Shown one piece after another: positions 24,190 to 32,268 of a DNA stretch of 64,000 nucleotides. The DNA is taken from positions 124,001-188,000 of the forward strand of contig JAFURQ010000007.1 in NCBI GenBank assembly GCA_017471825.1, written 5' to 3'. Both the position numbers and the translations under genes were made by a program. How positions within the stretch are numbered: position 1 is the first letter of the stretch; every line of letters starts with the position of its first letter. Source of the DNA: Clostridia bacterium (GTDB lineage: Bacteria; Bacillota; Clostridia; Oscillospirales; CAG-272). The notes beneath the pieces are model-generated. The model did no database searches, was not told where the DNA came from, and saw only the letters and a list, made by a program, of their open reading frames with translations.

Positions 24190-24681
24190 ATGAAATTCAG
24201 TGAAAAGCTCGTAAGACTCAGAAAAATAAGAGGTATAACTCAGGACGAATTTGCAAGCGCAGTCGGCGTTTCAAGACAGGCAGTCTATAAATGGGAAAGC
24301 GGTCAGTCCTACCCCGAGGTAGCAAAGCTTCTTGAAATCAAGCTTCTTTTCGGCATCAGCATAGACGATCTTCTCGACGAAAGCTATGAAATCGCTCTGC
24401 CCGAGAAGAAAAAGAGAAAAAGAAGAACCCAGAAGCCCGAGGTAGCACAGGTAAACGAGCCCGCCGAGGCAGAAATTGCGCCCACCGAGGAGGTAGCTCC
24501 CGTAGCAGCAGAGGAGCCCGAGACAGCCGAGCCCACAGAAGAAAAGCCCACACCCGCTCCGCAGGTAGTCGAGGATGCACCCACGGAGGTTCTCGAGGAA
24601 GACTACGACTCCGAGGCTGAGCCCGAGGAAAAGGTAGAAAAGAAGAAGGGCTTCTTCAGCCGTTTGTTCGGAAAAAAATAA
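24190..24681 (+). CDS. XRE-type regulator with long acidic linker and basic tail
   Basis: Residues 1-60 form a Cro/C1-type HTH (EKLVRLRKIRGITQDEFAS followed by VSRQAVYKWESGQSYP). A basic patch KKKRKRRTQK follows, then about 65 residues rich in Glu, Pro and Ala. The tail KKKGFFSRLFGKK is short, basic and amphipathic and could touch the membrane. HTH plus linker plus membrane-seeking tail is unusual. It lies 18 bases after the gyrA-linked membrane protein and could work with it, but this is inference. Confidence 0.75.
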   Translation: MKFSEKLVRLRKIRGITQDEFASAVGVSRQAVYKWESGQSYPEVAKLLEIKLLFGISIDDLLDESYEIALPEKKKRKRRTQKPEVAQVNEPAEAEIAPTEEVAPVAAEEPETAEPTEEKPTPAPQVVEDAPTEVLEEDYDSEAEPEEKVEKKKGFFSRLFGKK

Positions 24682-24734
24682 TTAAAAAGCGTAAGAGTGC
24701 ATATATTTTTACGTAAGGGTCTAAAATAATGCAT

Positions 24735-24780
24735 CGAATAACGCTTAAAACAGCCGAATAACGTTACACGGGGTACGGCT
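24735..24780 (+). other. Possible structured leader of RNase J
   Basis: The 134-base gap before RNase J holds a direct repeat CGAATAACG (24735-24743 and 24755-24763, 20 bp apart) and a hairpin with arms AGCCG (24752-24756) and CGGCT (24776-24780). RNase J and RNase E messages are often self-controlled through leaders, so a role is possible but unproven. Confidence 0.35.
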
Positions 24781-24815
24781 GACCAACCGTTATATTTATA
24801 TACGGAGATAAAAAT

Positions 24816-26501
24816 ATGCCAAAGAAAAACACCACCGACAAATGCGGAAAGCTCCGCGTTATGTCGCTTGGCGGACTTCAGGAAATCGGTAAAAATATGA
24901 CCGTGCTCGAATACGGTAACGATATAATCGTAATCGACTGCGGTATGGGCTTTCCCGATGACGATATGCTCGGTATAGACCTTGTAATTCCCGACGTATC
25001 CTACCTTGTGAAGAACGCCGATAAAATCAGGGGAATATTGATTACCCACGGACACGAGGACCACATAGGCGCGGTTCCCTACGTCCTTCAGCAAATCAAT
25101 GCCCCCATCTACGGAACACGCCTCTCCCTCGGCATTATCGAGGGCAAGCTTGAAGAAAATTCCCCGGGCTACGACCCCGAGCTTTACACCGTTGAAGCAG
25201 GCGACGTCATAAGCCTCGGCGTTTTCAAGGCGGAGTTCATTCACGTAAATCACTCAATAGCGGACGCCTGCGCCATCTCAATAAAGACTCCAATAGGCAC
25301 CGTATTCCACTCGGGCGACTTTAAGCTCGACGTATCCCCCATCGACGGTAAAATGATGGACATCACCCGTATCGGCGAAATCGGTAAGGACGGTATACAG
25401 CTTCTCCTGTGCGAGTCCACCAATGCCGAAAGAGCGGGCTATACCCCCTCGGAGAGAACGGTAGGAAATTCCCTTGAGAGAATTTTCTCACAGTACGAGG
25501 ATAAAAGAATTATAATAGCCACCTTCTCCTCAAACGTCCACCGCGTTCAGCAGATTATTAACGCCTCTGCGAAGCACGGACGTAAGGTTGCCATTCTCGG
25601 CAGAAGCATGGAGAACGTGATAGGCGCCGCCGCCGAGCTCGGCTACGTTGACCTTCCCGACGGCGTACTCATAAATATCGGCGAAATCAAAAAATACCGC
25701 CCCTCAGAGCTTACCCTCATAACCACGGGAAGCCAGGGCGAGCCCATGTCGGCGCTTTACAGAATAGCCTTCTCCGAGCACGATAGAGTGAAGCTTGCAC
25801 AGAGCGACGTCGTAGTCCTCTCGTCCAGCGCCATTCCCGGCAACGAGAAGCTCGTCGGCAAAATCATCAACGCCCTCGTCAAAAACGGCGTAAAGGTAGT
25901 AAACGACTCGGTTGAGGACGTCCACGTGTCAGGCCACGCCTGCCGCGAGGAAATAAAGCTCCTTATGGCACTTCTGAAGCCCAAATTCTTTATGCCCATT
26001 CACGGCGAATACCGTCACCTCTATGCGAACAAGGAAAATGCCGAATTTATGGGCATTCCCTCGCAGAATATATTCATATCCGAGGTCGGTAAGGTGCTCG
26101 AGGTAGGTAAAAAGGAAGCCTCGTTCAACGGCTCCGTTCCCGCAGGCAACGTCCTCGTTGACGGCGCGGGAGTAGGAGATATAGGAAGCGTTGTTCTCCG
26201 CGACAGAAAGCATCTTTCCGAGGGCGGACTCGTTATGGTGGTAGCCACCGTCGACGTACGCGGCGGCTACGTTATCTCGGGCCCCGACATCATATCTCGC
26301 GGCTTCATTTACGTAAAGGAATCGGAAGAGCTTCTCGACGAAGCCCGTCATATAGTCACCGACGCTCTTGAAAAGGTCCTCTCAAAGCGCGGTGCAGACC
26401 GCACGCAAATAAAGGCGGCAATGCGCGACGAGCTCGCCAAATTCTTCTATCGCAAAACCAAAAGAAAACCTATGGTGCTTCCCGTTCTTATGGAAGTATA
26501 A
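24816..26501 (+). CDS. rnj: Ribonuclease J
   Basis: This 561-residue protein has the beta-lactamase fold with metal motif THGHEDH (about 74-80), the beta-CASP domain, and the C-terminal HGEYRHLYANKENAEFMG segment. RNase J is a 5'-exonuclease and endonuclease central to mRNA decay and rRNA maturation in Firmicutes. CGGAG precedes the start. RNase Y is also present in this window (37.6 kb), so both major decay enzymes flank the origin region. Confidence 0.95.
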   Translation: MPKKNTTDKCGKLRVMSLGGLQEIGKNMTVLEYGNDIIVIDCGMGFPDDDMLGIDLVIPDVSYLVKNADKIRGILITHGHEDHIGAVPYVLQQINAPIYGTRLSLGIIEGKLEENSPGYDPELYTVEAGDVISLGVFKAEFIHVNHSIADACAISIKTPIGTVFHSGDFKLDVSPIDGKMMDITRIGEIGKDGIQLLLCESTNAERAGYTPSERTVGNSLERIFSQYEDKRIIIATFSSNVHRVQQIINASAKHGRKVAILGRSMENVIGAAAELGYVDLPDGVLINIGEIKKYRPSELTLITTGSQGEPMSALYRIAFSEHDRVKLAQSDVVVLSSSAIPGNEKLVGKIINALVKNGVKVVNDSVEDVHVSGHACREEIKLLMALLKPKFFMPIHGEYRHLYANKENAEFMGIPSQNIFISEVGKVLEVGKKEASFNGSVPAGNVLVDGAGVGDIGSVVLRDRKHLSEGGLVMVVATVDVRGGYVISGPDIISRGFIYVKESEELLDEARHIVTDALEKVLSKRGADRTQIKAAMRDELAKFFYRKTKRKPMVLPVLMEV

Positions 26502-26544
26502 AAAATAGAACGTTTCGGATTTTATCCGAAACGTTCTATTTTTC
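26502..26544 (+). terminator. Terminator after RNase J
   Basis: Perfect 17-bp arms AATAGAACGTTTCGGAT (26504-26520) and its complement (26524-26540) surround TTT and are followed by TTTCT. It also serves the converging AbrB-like gene. Confidence 0.88.
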
Positions 26545-26554
26545 TGTATAGGCT

Positions 26555-26746
26555 TTAGGTATCATTTTTATTATTTTGCTCTTCATTTTTTAAAACAAGA
26601 ATATACTCGGGATTCCGTATTAACAAATCTTTAGACGTTGCTATAATCTCTACCTTGCCAAAAAGGGAATACCGTTCTCGTAGATCCTTTGGTATAACTA
26701 TCCTTCCGAGCTTATCAAATTCCTTAAAAACGCCTATATCACTCAT
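26555..26746 (-). CDS. AbrB/SpoVT-like regulator
   Basis: This 63-residue protein begins MSDIGVFKEFDKLGRIVIPKDLRERY, the swapped-hairpin AbrB DNA-binding fold (cf. KxDxxGRIxIPxxLR). The rest (ILVLKNEEQNNKNDT) is a short polar tail, so it has no sensory domain. I chose ATG 26746 because GGAG lies seven bases upstream; a further in-frame ATG at 26779 lies within the promoter. AbrB relatives repress transition-phase genes. It is divergent from an XRE gene and shares its control region. Confidence 0.8.
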   Translation of the reverse strand: MSDIGVFKEFDKLGRIVIPKDLRERYSLFGKVEIIATSKDLLIRNPEYILVLKNEEQNNKNDT

Positions 26747-26796
26747 TTTATTTCTCCAAATTTTAACATTATTATTCAATTCTTATCTTTAACACA

Positions 26797-26838
26797 ATTA
26801 TACTTCAAAAATATGTTAAAGTCAAGTTAATTCTTAAC
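26797..26838 (-). promoter_or_regulatory. Promoter of the AbrB-like gene and adjacent dyad
   Basis: On the minus strand TTGACT (26825-26820), 17 bp and TATAAT (26802-26797) form a good SigA promoter. Next to it is the dyad GTTAA-TTC-TTAAC (26826-26838), between this promoter and the XRE gene. It is a plausible shared operator. Confidence 0.6.
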
Positions 26839-26861
26839 ATTAACACATTTTTGGGGGAACT

Positions 26862-27101
26862 ATGAAGATATACGATTATAACGGCAAAAAGAATATTTCC
26901 GGCGAAAGAATTAAGGAAGTCAGACGAAGGCTTGGCTTGTCGCAGGAAAATCTTGCCGCAAGGCTTCAGCTGGAGGGTGTTATAATAGAAAGGGATAGCG
27001 TAAGCAGAATAGAAATCGGCACTCGCTTTATTGCTGATTACGAGCTTCTTGCACTTTGTAAAGTGCTTGGCGTGACCCCCGAATACCTTTTGGGAATATA
27101 A
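26862..27101 (+). CDS. XRE-family HTH regulator
   Basis: This 79-residue protein is almost entirely a Cro/C1 HTH: GERIKEVRRRLGLSQENLAARLQ, then RDSVSRIEIGTRFIADYELLALCKVLGVTPEYLLG. GGGGG lies upstream of the ATG. It is divergent from the AbrB-like gene across 115 bp with a GTTAA dyad, which suggests that one or both proteins regulate the pair. Confidence 0.82.
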   Translation: MKIYDYNGKKNISGERIKEVRRRLGLSQENLAARLQLEGVIIERDSVSRIEIGTRFIADYELLALCKVLGVTPEYLLGI

Positions 27102-27110
27102 AAGGAAAAT

Positions 27111-27153
27111 AAAAAAGAACGTTTCGGTTTTAAAACGAAACGTTCTTTTTTTA
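27111..27153 (+). terminator. Terminator after the XRE gene, twin of that at 26502
   Basis: AAAAAAGAACGTTTCG (27111-27126) pairs with CGAAACGTTCTTTTTT (27136-27151). The core AGAACGTTTCGG is the same as in the terminator after RNase J 600 bp away. Confidence 0.85.
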
Positions 27154-27162
27154 TAGCAACTT

Positions 27163-27318
27163 TTATATCAATCCTTTTTCCTTAAGCATCAAAGCCTCAA
27201 CGTGCCTTACCTCACAGGTAACACAGTAGGTTCCTTCGGGAAAAGGCTCCGTCCTGCAAATAAGTGAGCAGGAATTATATCCCACCCTGCTGTTGTCGTA
27301 AAAGGGTGCTGCCGCCAT
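27163..27318 (-). CDS. Possible 51-residue cysteine-containing protein
   Basis: A frame on the minus strand runs from ATG 27318 to TAA 27163. It begins MAAAPFYDNSRVGYNS and contains two cysteine pairs (CSLIC and CVTC, residues 17/21 and 32/35) that could bind a metal. It ends KEKGLI just before a terminator usable in both directions, and follows a membrane-protein gene on the same strand by 50 bases. No clear ribosome site is visible, so it remains a candidate. Confidence 0.4.
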   Translation of the reverse strand: MAAAPFYDNSRVGYNSCSLICRTEPFPEGTYCVTCEVRHVEALMLKEKGLI

Positions 27319-27368
27319 CTGCAAAATAAAGCTTTATAAAACTCTAAAACTCTTCCCTTGTAATTTAA

Positions 27369-27920
27369 TTACAGTCCTGCAATAAACGCTAAAATATCAG
27401 GCATAAAAAGCGTCACGATAAAAGCAACGGACATCACTAAAAGGCAAACGATAACCGTATTAAAATAATTCGGCACCTTCTCTTCGTTTACAGTCTTTGC
27501 TCTGTCGAGTCTTTCCTCTGAAATAAAGAATCTTGCAGTATCAAAATCAATTTTATCCTTGCGGTATTTTTCCCTTGACTCAACTGCCTCGACACCGCCG
27601 CCTATATCCTTGTCCTCGTTTTCCGCCATCTTAACAATGTAGGTAAGCTGACCGTTTCTCGAAAGAGCCGACTTTAAGAAAAATGAATTCTCCAAATGAA
27701 TCTCTGAAAGAGTCTTTGCCTTGTCGGGCGAGCAAGCCCCGTGCCTCAACAGCTGTCTTATAATATCCGCAGTATATCTTTTGTGAACGGTAACGCACAC
27801 CGCCGCCGCACAAATACCCAAGCAAATAGATAAAATAAATATATTTATAAGAAAGCTTACACCGTCAAAATACTGACCGACGTCGAGTAAAAAATATTCC
27901 TTTAATACCGTTTGGAACAT
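27369..27920 (-). CDS. Two-TM membrane protein of unknown function
   Basis: I do not recognise this 183-residue protein. It has one TM helix near residues 22-44 (SFLINIFILSICLGICAAAVCV) and a second at about 157-180 (TVIVCLLVMSVAFIVTLFMPDI). Between them is a charged segment of about 110 residues in the cytoplasm or outside. GAGGAG gives a good ribosome site. It sits just downstream of parB on the same strand, across about 100 bp of AT-rich DNA with an imperfect inverted repeat. Confidence 0.6.
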   Translation of the reverse strand: MFQTVLKEYFLLDVGQYFDGVSFLINIFILSICLGICAAAVCVTVHKRYTADIIRQLLRHGACSPDKAKTLSEIHLENSFFLKSALSRNGQLTYIVKMAENEDKDIGGGVEAVESREKYRKDKIDFDTARFFISEERLDRAKTVNEEKVPNYFNTVIVCLLVMSVAFIVTLFMPDILAFIAGL

Positions 27921-28018
27921 AAAATCTCCTCTATGATAAATATGTATTAACTTAACATATCATATTTTACTACTTAAAAGTTAATAAATCAATAATACTT
28001 TTAAAACATATTATCTTA

Positions 28019-28912
28019 TCAGAAATCCTCAAGGAAATCCTCGCCGCAGAGCGTCTTGAGAAGCTCGTCAAGGTCCTCGTTGTCCTCATAGAAGAGTGTT
28101 ATGGACTTTTTCTTTCCCTTGCCCTTTATCTCGACGCGTCTGCCGAGATTAGACTGCACGCGAAGCTCTATTTCTCTGAAATAGTCAACGTAAGGGAGAT
28201 TTTCCCTTTCGGGCTTGATTCTTTTAGGTCTGTTGACCTTCTTAACCTCTTCCTCGAGCTGACGGACGGAAAGCCCCTCGTTCATAATCCTCATCATAAG
28301 AGAGAGCATATCGTCAACGTTATATACGCCGAGAAGAGTTCTTCCGTGACCTGCCGTAATTCTTCCTGCCGCAATCATATCGAGCACAGGCTCGGGCAAA
28401 TCAAGAAGTCTTAACGAGTTGGTGACTGCTGCACGGCTCTTTCCCACTCTCTCGGAAATCTCTTCCTGCGTAAGACCGTAAACCTCTGCAAGCGCGCGGA
28501 ATGCCATCGCTTCCTCAATAGGATTGAGGTCCTCTCTCTGAATATTCTCAATAAGTGAAATTTCCGCCACCTTCTTGTCGTCCATATCAAGAATTATAGC
28601 AGGAATCTCGGTAACTCCGGCAATTTTGCAGGCGCGGAAACGGCGCTCACCGGCAATTATCTGGTATCTTCCCTTTCCATACTCGCGCACGAGAATAGGT
28701 TGCAAAACTCCGTTTGCCTCAATAGATTTTGCAAGCTCCTCAAGAGCCGCCTTGTTGAAATTCTTTCTCGGCTGATCAGCCTTAGGGTCTACAAGGGAAA
28801 TAGGCAGCACAGTAACCTGGTTTTCCTTCCCCTCTCCGTTTTCCTCAATCGAATTGTTAAGGAAAATCACGTCAAGTCCTCTGCCAAGACCGCTGTTTTT
28901 CTTTTTAGGCAT
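28019..28912 (-). CDS. parB: Chromosome partitioning protein ParB (Spo0J)
   Basis: This 297-residue protein starts MPKKKNSGLGRGLDVIF. The ParB/Srx CTPase domain has GERRFRACKIAG, and ENIQREDLNPIEEAMAF is the ParB box II. A central HTH (TQEEISERVGKSRAAVTNSLRLL) and a C-terminal dimer domain follow. It loads on parS, slides as a CTP clamp and recruits SMC. I chose ATG 28912 with AAGGAG upstream; the longer frame adds 17 hydrophobic residues. Its four parS sites are 3 kb away, beyond parA. Confidence 0.95.
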   Translation of the reverse strand: MPKKKNSGLGRGLDVIFLNNSIEENGEGKENQVTVLPISLVDPKADQPRKNFNKAALEELAKSIEANGVLQPILVREYGKGRYQIIAGERRFRACKIAGVTEIPAIILDMDDKKVAEISLIENIQREDLNPIEEAMAFRALAEVYGLTQEEISERVGKSRAAVTNSLRLLDLPEPVLDMIAAGRITAGHGRTLLGVYNVDDMLSLMMRIMNEGLSVRQLEEEVKKVNRPKRIKPERENLPYVDYFREIELRVQSNLGRRVEIKGKGKKKSITLFYEDNEDLDELLKTLCGEDFLEDF

Positions 28913-29981
28913 AATAATCTCCTTTTTATATAACGAAAAAATTATAAAACAATAATAAAACAATCAATAAAAGTAATAATTCCCCACATTGAAGAACTAA
29001 AAAACGATTTTCAGGGCATCTAACCCCACAAAAACAAATAAAATCAAAAAATCACCGCTTAAAATCGGGAAAATCCCGAACAAAATGAAAAAACAAATTA
29101 AAAACAGTGATTTTTTCATTTAACGCCTTAAAATCAACCGCCACGGCGTCACCTGAGCGGTTAAACGCAATATTGCTTGTCCAAATTTATAAAAAAGGAC
29201 AAATATACACTAAATCTCGATATCACGAAGAATAGTATTTTCAACAAGCAACCTACATAAAAGCACAAAAAACGTCAAAAAATACTAAAAAAACGGATAA
29301 AAGCAAGCAAAAACCGCCAAAAACAGATTAAAACAACCTCAAATTCCCTGTCAAATCCCCACTTTTACCTAAAAATCTCCAATCAATCCCGCACAACATC
29401 AACACTCTCAAAGACTCAATAATCTCGGTATTATATATCTTTATAACGAAGCTCTATAACCCTCTGCCCGTTTTCAAATCGGTCAAAATCATCGCACCTC
29501 GAAAGCAAGTAAAACGACATCAAATCCCCACAAAAATCTAAAATATCTTCGAAATCCGCTCGTGAAAACACACCAAAAACGGAAAAACAATCAATTATAT
29601 GGGTAAAATTCCCCACTTTTGAAACTTTTTCACCAAATAACCGCCCAAGTGACAAGCCCCAATACAAAAACTCAAAAATCCCGAAAAAATCAATAAAATC
29701 AATCAAAAAATCAACAAAAACCAAGCCAAAACAAAAGAAACGCGAAAAATCGCCCCAAAATCGCCCCAAAATTGCTCTCAAAAAACACGGAGCAACTCAA
29801 AACGCTTCCAAATCACGCAAAAACCACGGAGTACCCGAAATTCTCCACACCCCTTAAAAAACCACAGGGCAACCTAAATCCCCCACAGCGCACCAAAAAT
29901 CTTTTTTTATCTTAAATTACCAAAAAATACCAATTTAAGCTAAAATATCTCAAAAATTCCTCAAATCAGAGTGCCTAAAGC
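28913..29981. other. Long A-rich intergenic region upstream of parB
   Basis: This kilobase has no convincing gene. The + strand is rich in A and C, with repeated A-runs at 10-12 bp (for example 29264-29345 and 29690-29800). It holds a nested dyad: outer arms AAAAAATCAC (29046-29055) and GTGATTTTTT (29107-29116), inner hairpin TCGGGA-AAA-TCCCGA (29065-29079). A TATAAT at 28946-28941 on the minus strand may be the parB -10 element. Confidence 0.6.
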
Positions 29982-30194
29982 TCATCTATTCTTAAAAAAA
30001 TCTGCCCAAAAGGGATTTTCTCTATCAAAAATTGCCTTTTGCTCCTCGCTTAACCCTTGCGGATAGTCCGAAAACATATTGAATATCTTCTTTTTATCAA
30101 AGCTGAAGAGCCATTCTCCCACCTTTTCGGGGTTATCAACCCACCATATAACGTCAGATGGGCTCTTTTTATAAAACTTATCCTTCGGCTCCAT
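29982..30194 (-). CDS. Small conserved protein, DUF7675-like
   Basis: This 70-residue soluble protein contains WWVDNPEKVGEWLFSFD, KKIFNMFSDYPQGLS and IFDRENPFWADFF. I recall this Trp/Phe-rich pattern from a small Clostridia family (DUF7675), but I could not check it. GGGGAG lies four bases before the ATG, and composition differs from the A-rich DNA around it, so it is probably a real gene. It is the only one between parB and parA. Function unknown. Confidence 0.65.
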   Translation of the reverse strand: MEPKDKFYKKSPSDVIWWVDNPEKVGEWLFSFDKKKIFNMFSDYPQGLSEEQKAIFDRENPFWADFFKNR

Positions 30195-30228
30195 TTTTCT
30201 CCCCGATTTTTAACCTCACACAGCCGCC

Positions 30229-30422
30229 AAAAGCGCAAAAACTCGCCCAAAACCGCTCAAAACAGCCGAAAACAGCCGCTAAAAGCGAAAAAACGTTCCA
30301 AACCGTCTAAAACCGCCTAAAACACCTCAAATTGCCCAAAGCCTTCCAAAGCACCTCGAACCGCGCAAAAACCGCGCAAAAACCGTCAGAAAATTGCCCA
30401 AATCGCCTAAAATCTCCACAAA
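30229..30422 (+). repeat. Phased A-tract array (predicted bent DNA)
   Basis: About 20 A-tracts of 2-6 A begin at 30229, 237, 249, 259, 269, 281, 288, 300, 309, 319, 329, 338, 348, 359, 367, 378, 390, 400, 409 and 420. The mean spacing is close to 10 bp, the helical repeat. Tracts in phase with the helix produce a large static curve. The gaps are C-rich (CCGCC, CCGCT). Confidence 0.7.
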
Positions 30423-30729
30423 TAACCGACAAAATCAGCTTTTTATCGCTTCAGAAGCGCCAAAAGCACAGAAATCTCTCCGAACAATGACAAAGCGCGC
30501 CAAAACGTCCAAAAAAGTTCGCTCCGCAAAGTATCGCTAAAACCGTAGAAGGCTTTTTAGGCGAAAACAAATGCGGAAAAACGCCCAAAAACTGACTCAA
30601 GCCCGTCTTTTTAAGCCTAAAGCTTAATATAAGACCCGCTCAGAATCTAAAATTTGGCTCAAAAACTGTCTAAAATAGCCCTCAGAGCCTCAAAATTGCC
30701 TCAAAATCGGCATGGAACACCCAGAGGCG

Positions 30730-31497
30730 TTATATTCTCATCATCAATTCCTTGGAAACGGCAGCGTACTCCAAAGCGCCCTTTCCGTAAGGGTCGTGGT
30801 AACAGATCGGCTCGCCGTATCCGGGAGCCTCTGAAATGCGCACAGTTCTTGAAATCGGAACCTTGAAAAGCAGCTCTGCGTAGTATTTTTTGAGCTCAGC
30901 AACGACCTGATTGGTGAGAGTAAGGCGTCCGTTGTACATTGTCAGCAAAATTCCCACGATTTGAAGCCCGGGATTGTAGAGCTGACGAATCTTTTTCACC
31001 GTATTCAACAGCTGTGACATTCCCTCAAGGGAGTAAAATTCGCATTGCATCGGTATTACTATTCCATCGGAGATGGAAAGCGCGTTAACCGTAAGCATTC
31101 CAAGGGACGGCGGACAGTCAATAAATATGTAATCGTAGTCGTTTTTTATCGAATCAAGCGCAAGTTTCGTGAAATTTGCATCCTCTTCAAGCTCGTAAAG
31201 CTCAATTTCGGCGCCTGCCAAGTCAATTGTGGCGGGAACAACCGACAAATTCTTGAATTTTGTCTTAATTACCGCCTCTTTTATGTCACATTTGCCGATA
31301 ATTACGTCATAAATTGTCTTTTTTATCTTTGATTTTGTGAGTCCGAGACCGCTTGTGGCGTTGCCCTGCGGATCCATATCGATCATCAAAACCTTTTTAT
31401 TGCCTTTGTTGGCGATCTGAGCGGCAATATTAACGCAAGACGTAGTCTTGCCAACACCACCCTTTTGATTAGAAAAGGAAATAACCTTTGCAGCCAT
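30730..31497 (-). CDS. parA: Chromosome partitioning ATPase ParA (Soj)
   Basis: This 255-residue protein starts MAAKVISFSNQKGGVGKTT, the deviant Walker A of ParA, and has LMIDMDPQGNATSGLG, DYIFIDCPPSLGMLT and the C-terminal ISEAPGYGEPI. It binds DNA nonspecifically, moves ParB-parS and in Bacillus (Soj) regulates DnaA. GAGGTG precedes ATG 31497; the longer frame adds a low-complexity N-terminus. It is upstream of parB on the same strand but 1.8 kb apart, unlike the usual overlapping parAB. Confidence 0.96.
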   Translation of the reverse strand: MAAKVISFSNQKGGVGKTTSCVNIAAQIANKGNKKVLMIDMDPQGNATSGLGLTKSKIKKTIYDVIIGKCDIKEAVIKTKFKNLSVVPATIDLAGAEIELYELEEDANFTKLALDSIKNDYDYIFIDCPPSLGMLTVNALSISDGIVIPMQCEFYSLEGMSQLLNTVKKIRQLYNPGLQIVGILLTMYNGRLTLTNQVVAELKKYYAELLFKVPISRTVRISEAPGYGEPICYHDPYGKGALEYAAVSKELMMRI

Positions 31498-31736
31498 TTT
31501 TAACACCTCGGGAAAATAATTATAAAAAATACACAAAAAAACAGTGAAAATCAAAAAAAAGTAAAAATCAAAAGCAGAAATTTGAAGCAAAAATCTCAAA
31601 AAATCAACGTCAGAACCGAAAAAACGAGTCTAAAATTGAAACAATCACCGAAAAATACCTCAAATTACTGAAAAAATGAGAAAATCAGAAAAATCCACTG
31701 CTTTTAAAGCTCAAAAAGTGCGTTTTTGTACAATTT

Positions 31737-31766
31737 ATTATAACATTTTTGCCTCAGCGTTGTCAA
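31737..31766 (-). promoter_or_regulatory. SigA-type promoter for parA
   Basis: On the minus strand TTGACA (31766-31761), an 18-bp spacer and TATAAT (31742-31737) are present. They predict a leader of about 230 bases, long for this genome. The nearest parS is 36 bp upstream. Confidence 0.7.
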
Positions 31767-31801
31767 TAAGAAAAGCCCTTAAAAATATAAAAACACAAAA
31801 A

Positions 31802-31817
31802 TGTTTCACGTGAAACA
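31802..31817. promoter_or_regulatory. parS site 1
   Basis: TGTTTCACGTGAAACA is the exact 16-bp consensus parS, with A/T flanks that extend the palindrome. Confidence 0.95.
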
Positions 31818-31947
31818 TTTTTGTATCAAATCAAGCCGCTCCCGCGCAATTAAATCCAGAAATCAGCGGCATTTTTGCGGTTAATTTGTGCGTTTTTAAG
31901 TGTTTTGAGGAAAATTAAAGGTTTTGAAAGAAAAAACAAATATAAAA

Positions 31948-31963
31948 TGTTTCACGTGAAACA
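31948..31963. promoter_or_regulatory. parS site 2
   Basis: Exact consensus parS, 146 bp from site 1. Confidence 0.95.
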
Positions 31964-32061
31964 TTTTTACGTTGGAAAAGGCATTTTACGGCGATTTCGA
32001 GCCAAATTAGTTTGATTTTTACTAATTAATCAGAATAATTTGAAAAATTAAAGCTGCAAAA

Positions 32062-32077
32062 TGTTTCACGTGAAACA
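32062..32077. promoter_or_regulatory. parS site 3
   Basis: Exact consensus parS, 114 bp from site 2. The palindrome extends to CAAAA and TTTTG. Confidence 0.95.
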
Positions 32078-32252
32078 TTTTGCGCGAAAACAAGTTTTTA
32101 GCCAAATTTTTCTTTTTAAGTTTTTAAGTTGCTTCGTTTTTTGGGCTGGTTTAAGCATGTTTAAGCAATTTTCGATCAAAAGTGGTACTTTTTCGCTTGT
32201 TTTAATCAAATTTACTGAAAAATGAATTTGTGAAAAGCAGAAATCAAAAAAA

Positions 32253-32268
32253 TGTTTCACGTGAAACA
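32253..32268. promoter_or_regulatory. parS site 4
   Basis: Exact consensus parS, 191 bp from site 3, flanked by runs of seven A and seven T. Confidence 0.95.

Noticed and set aside
29431..29781. Minus-strand open frame of 116 codons in the A-rich parB-parA gap
   Set aside because: Much of it is Phe/Asp/Ile low complexity forced by A-rich DNA, and there is no ribosome site. The last 60 residues look more protein-like, so a decayed gene is possible but not supported.
28978..29849. DnaA-box-like TTCCCCACA and TTCTCCACA in the parB upstream region
   Set aside because: They have one or two mismatches and the region is full of CCCCAC/CTCCAC strings from its A/C-rich composition.
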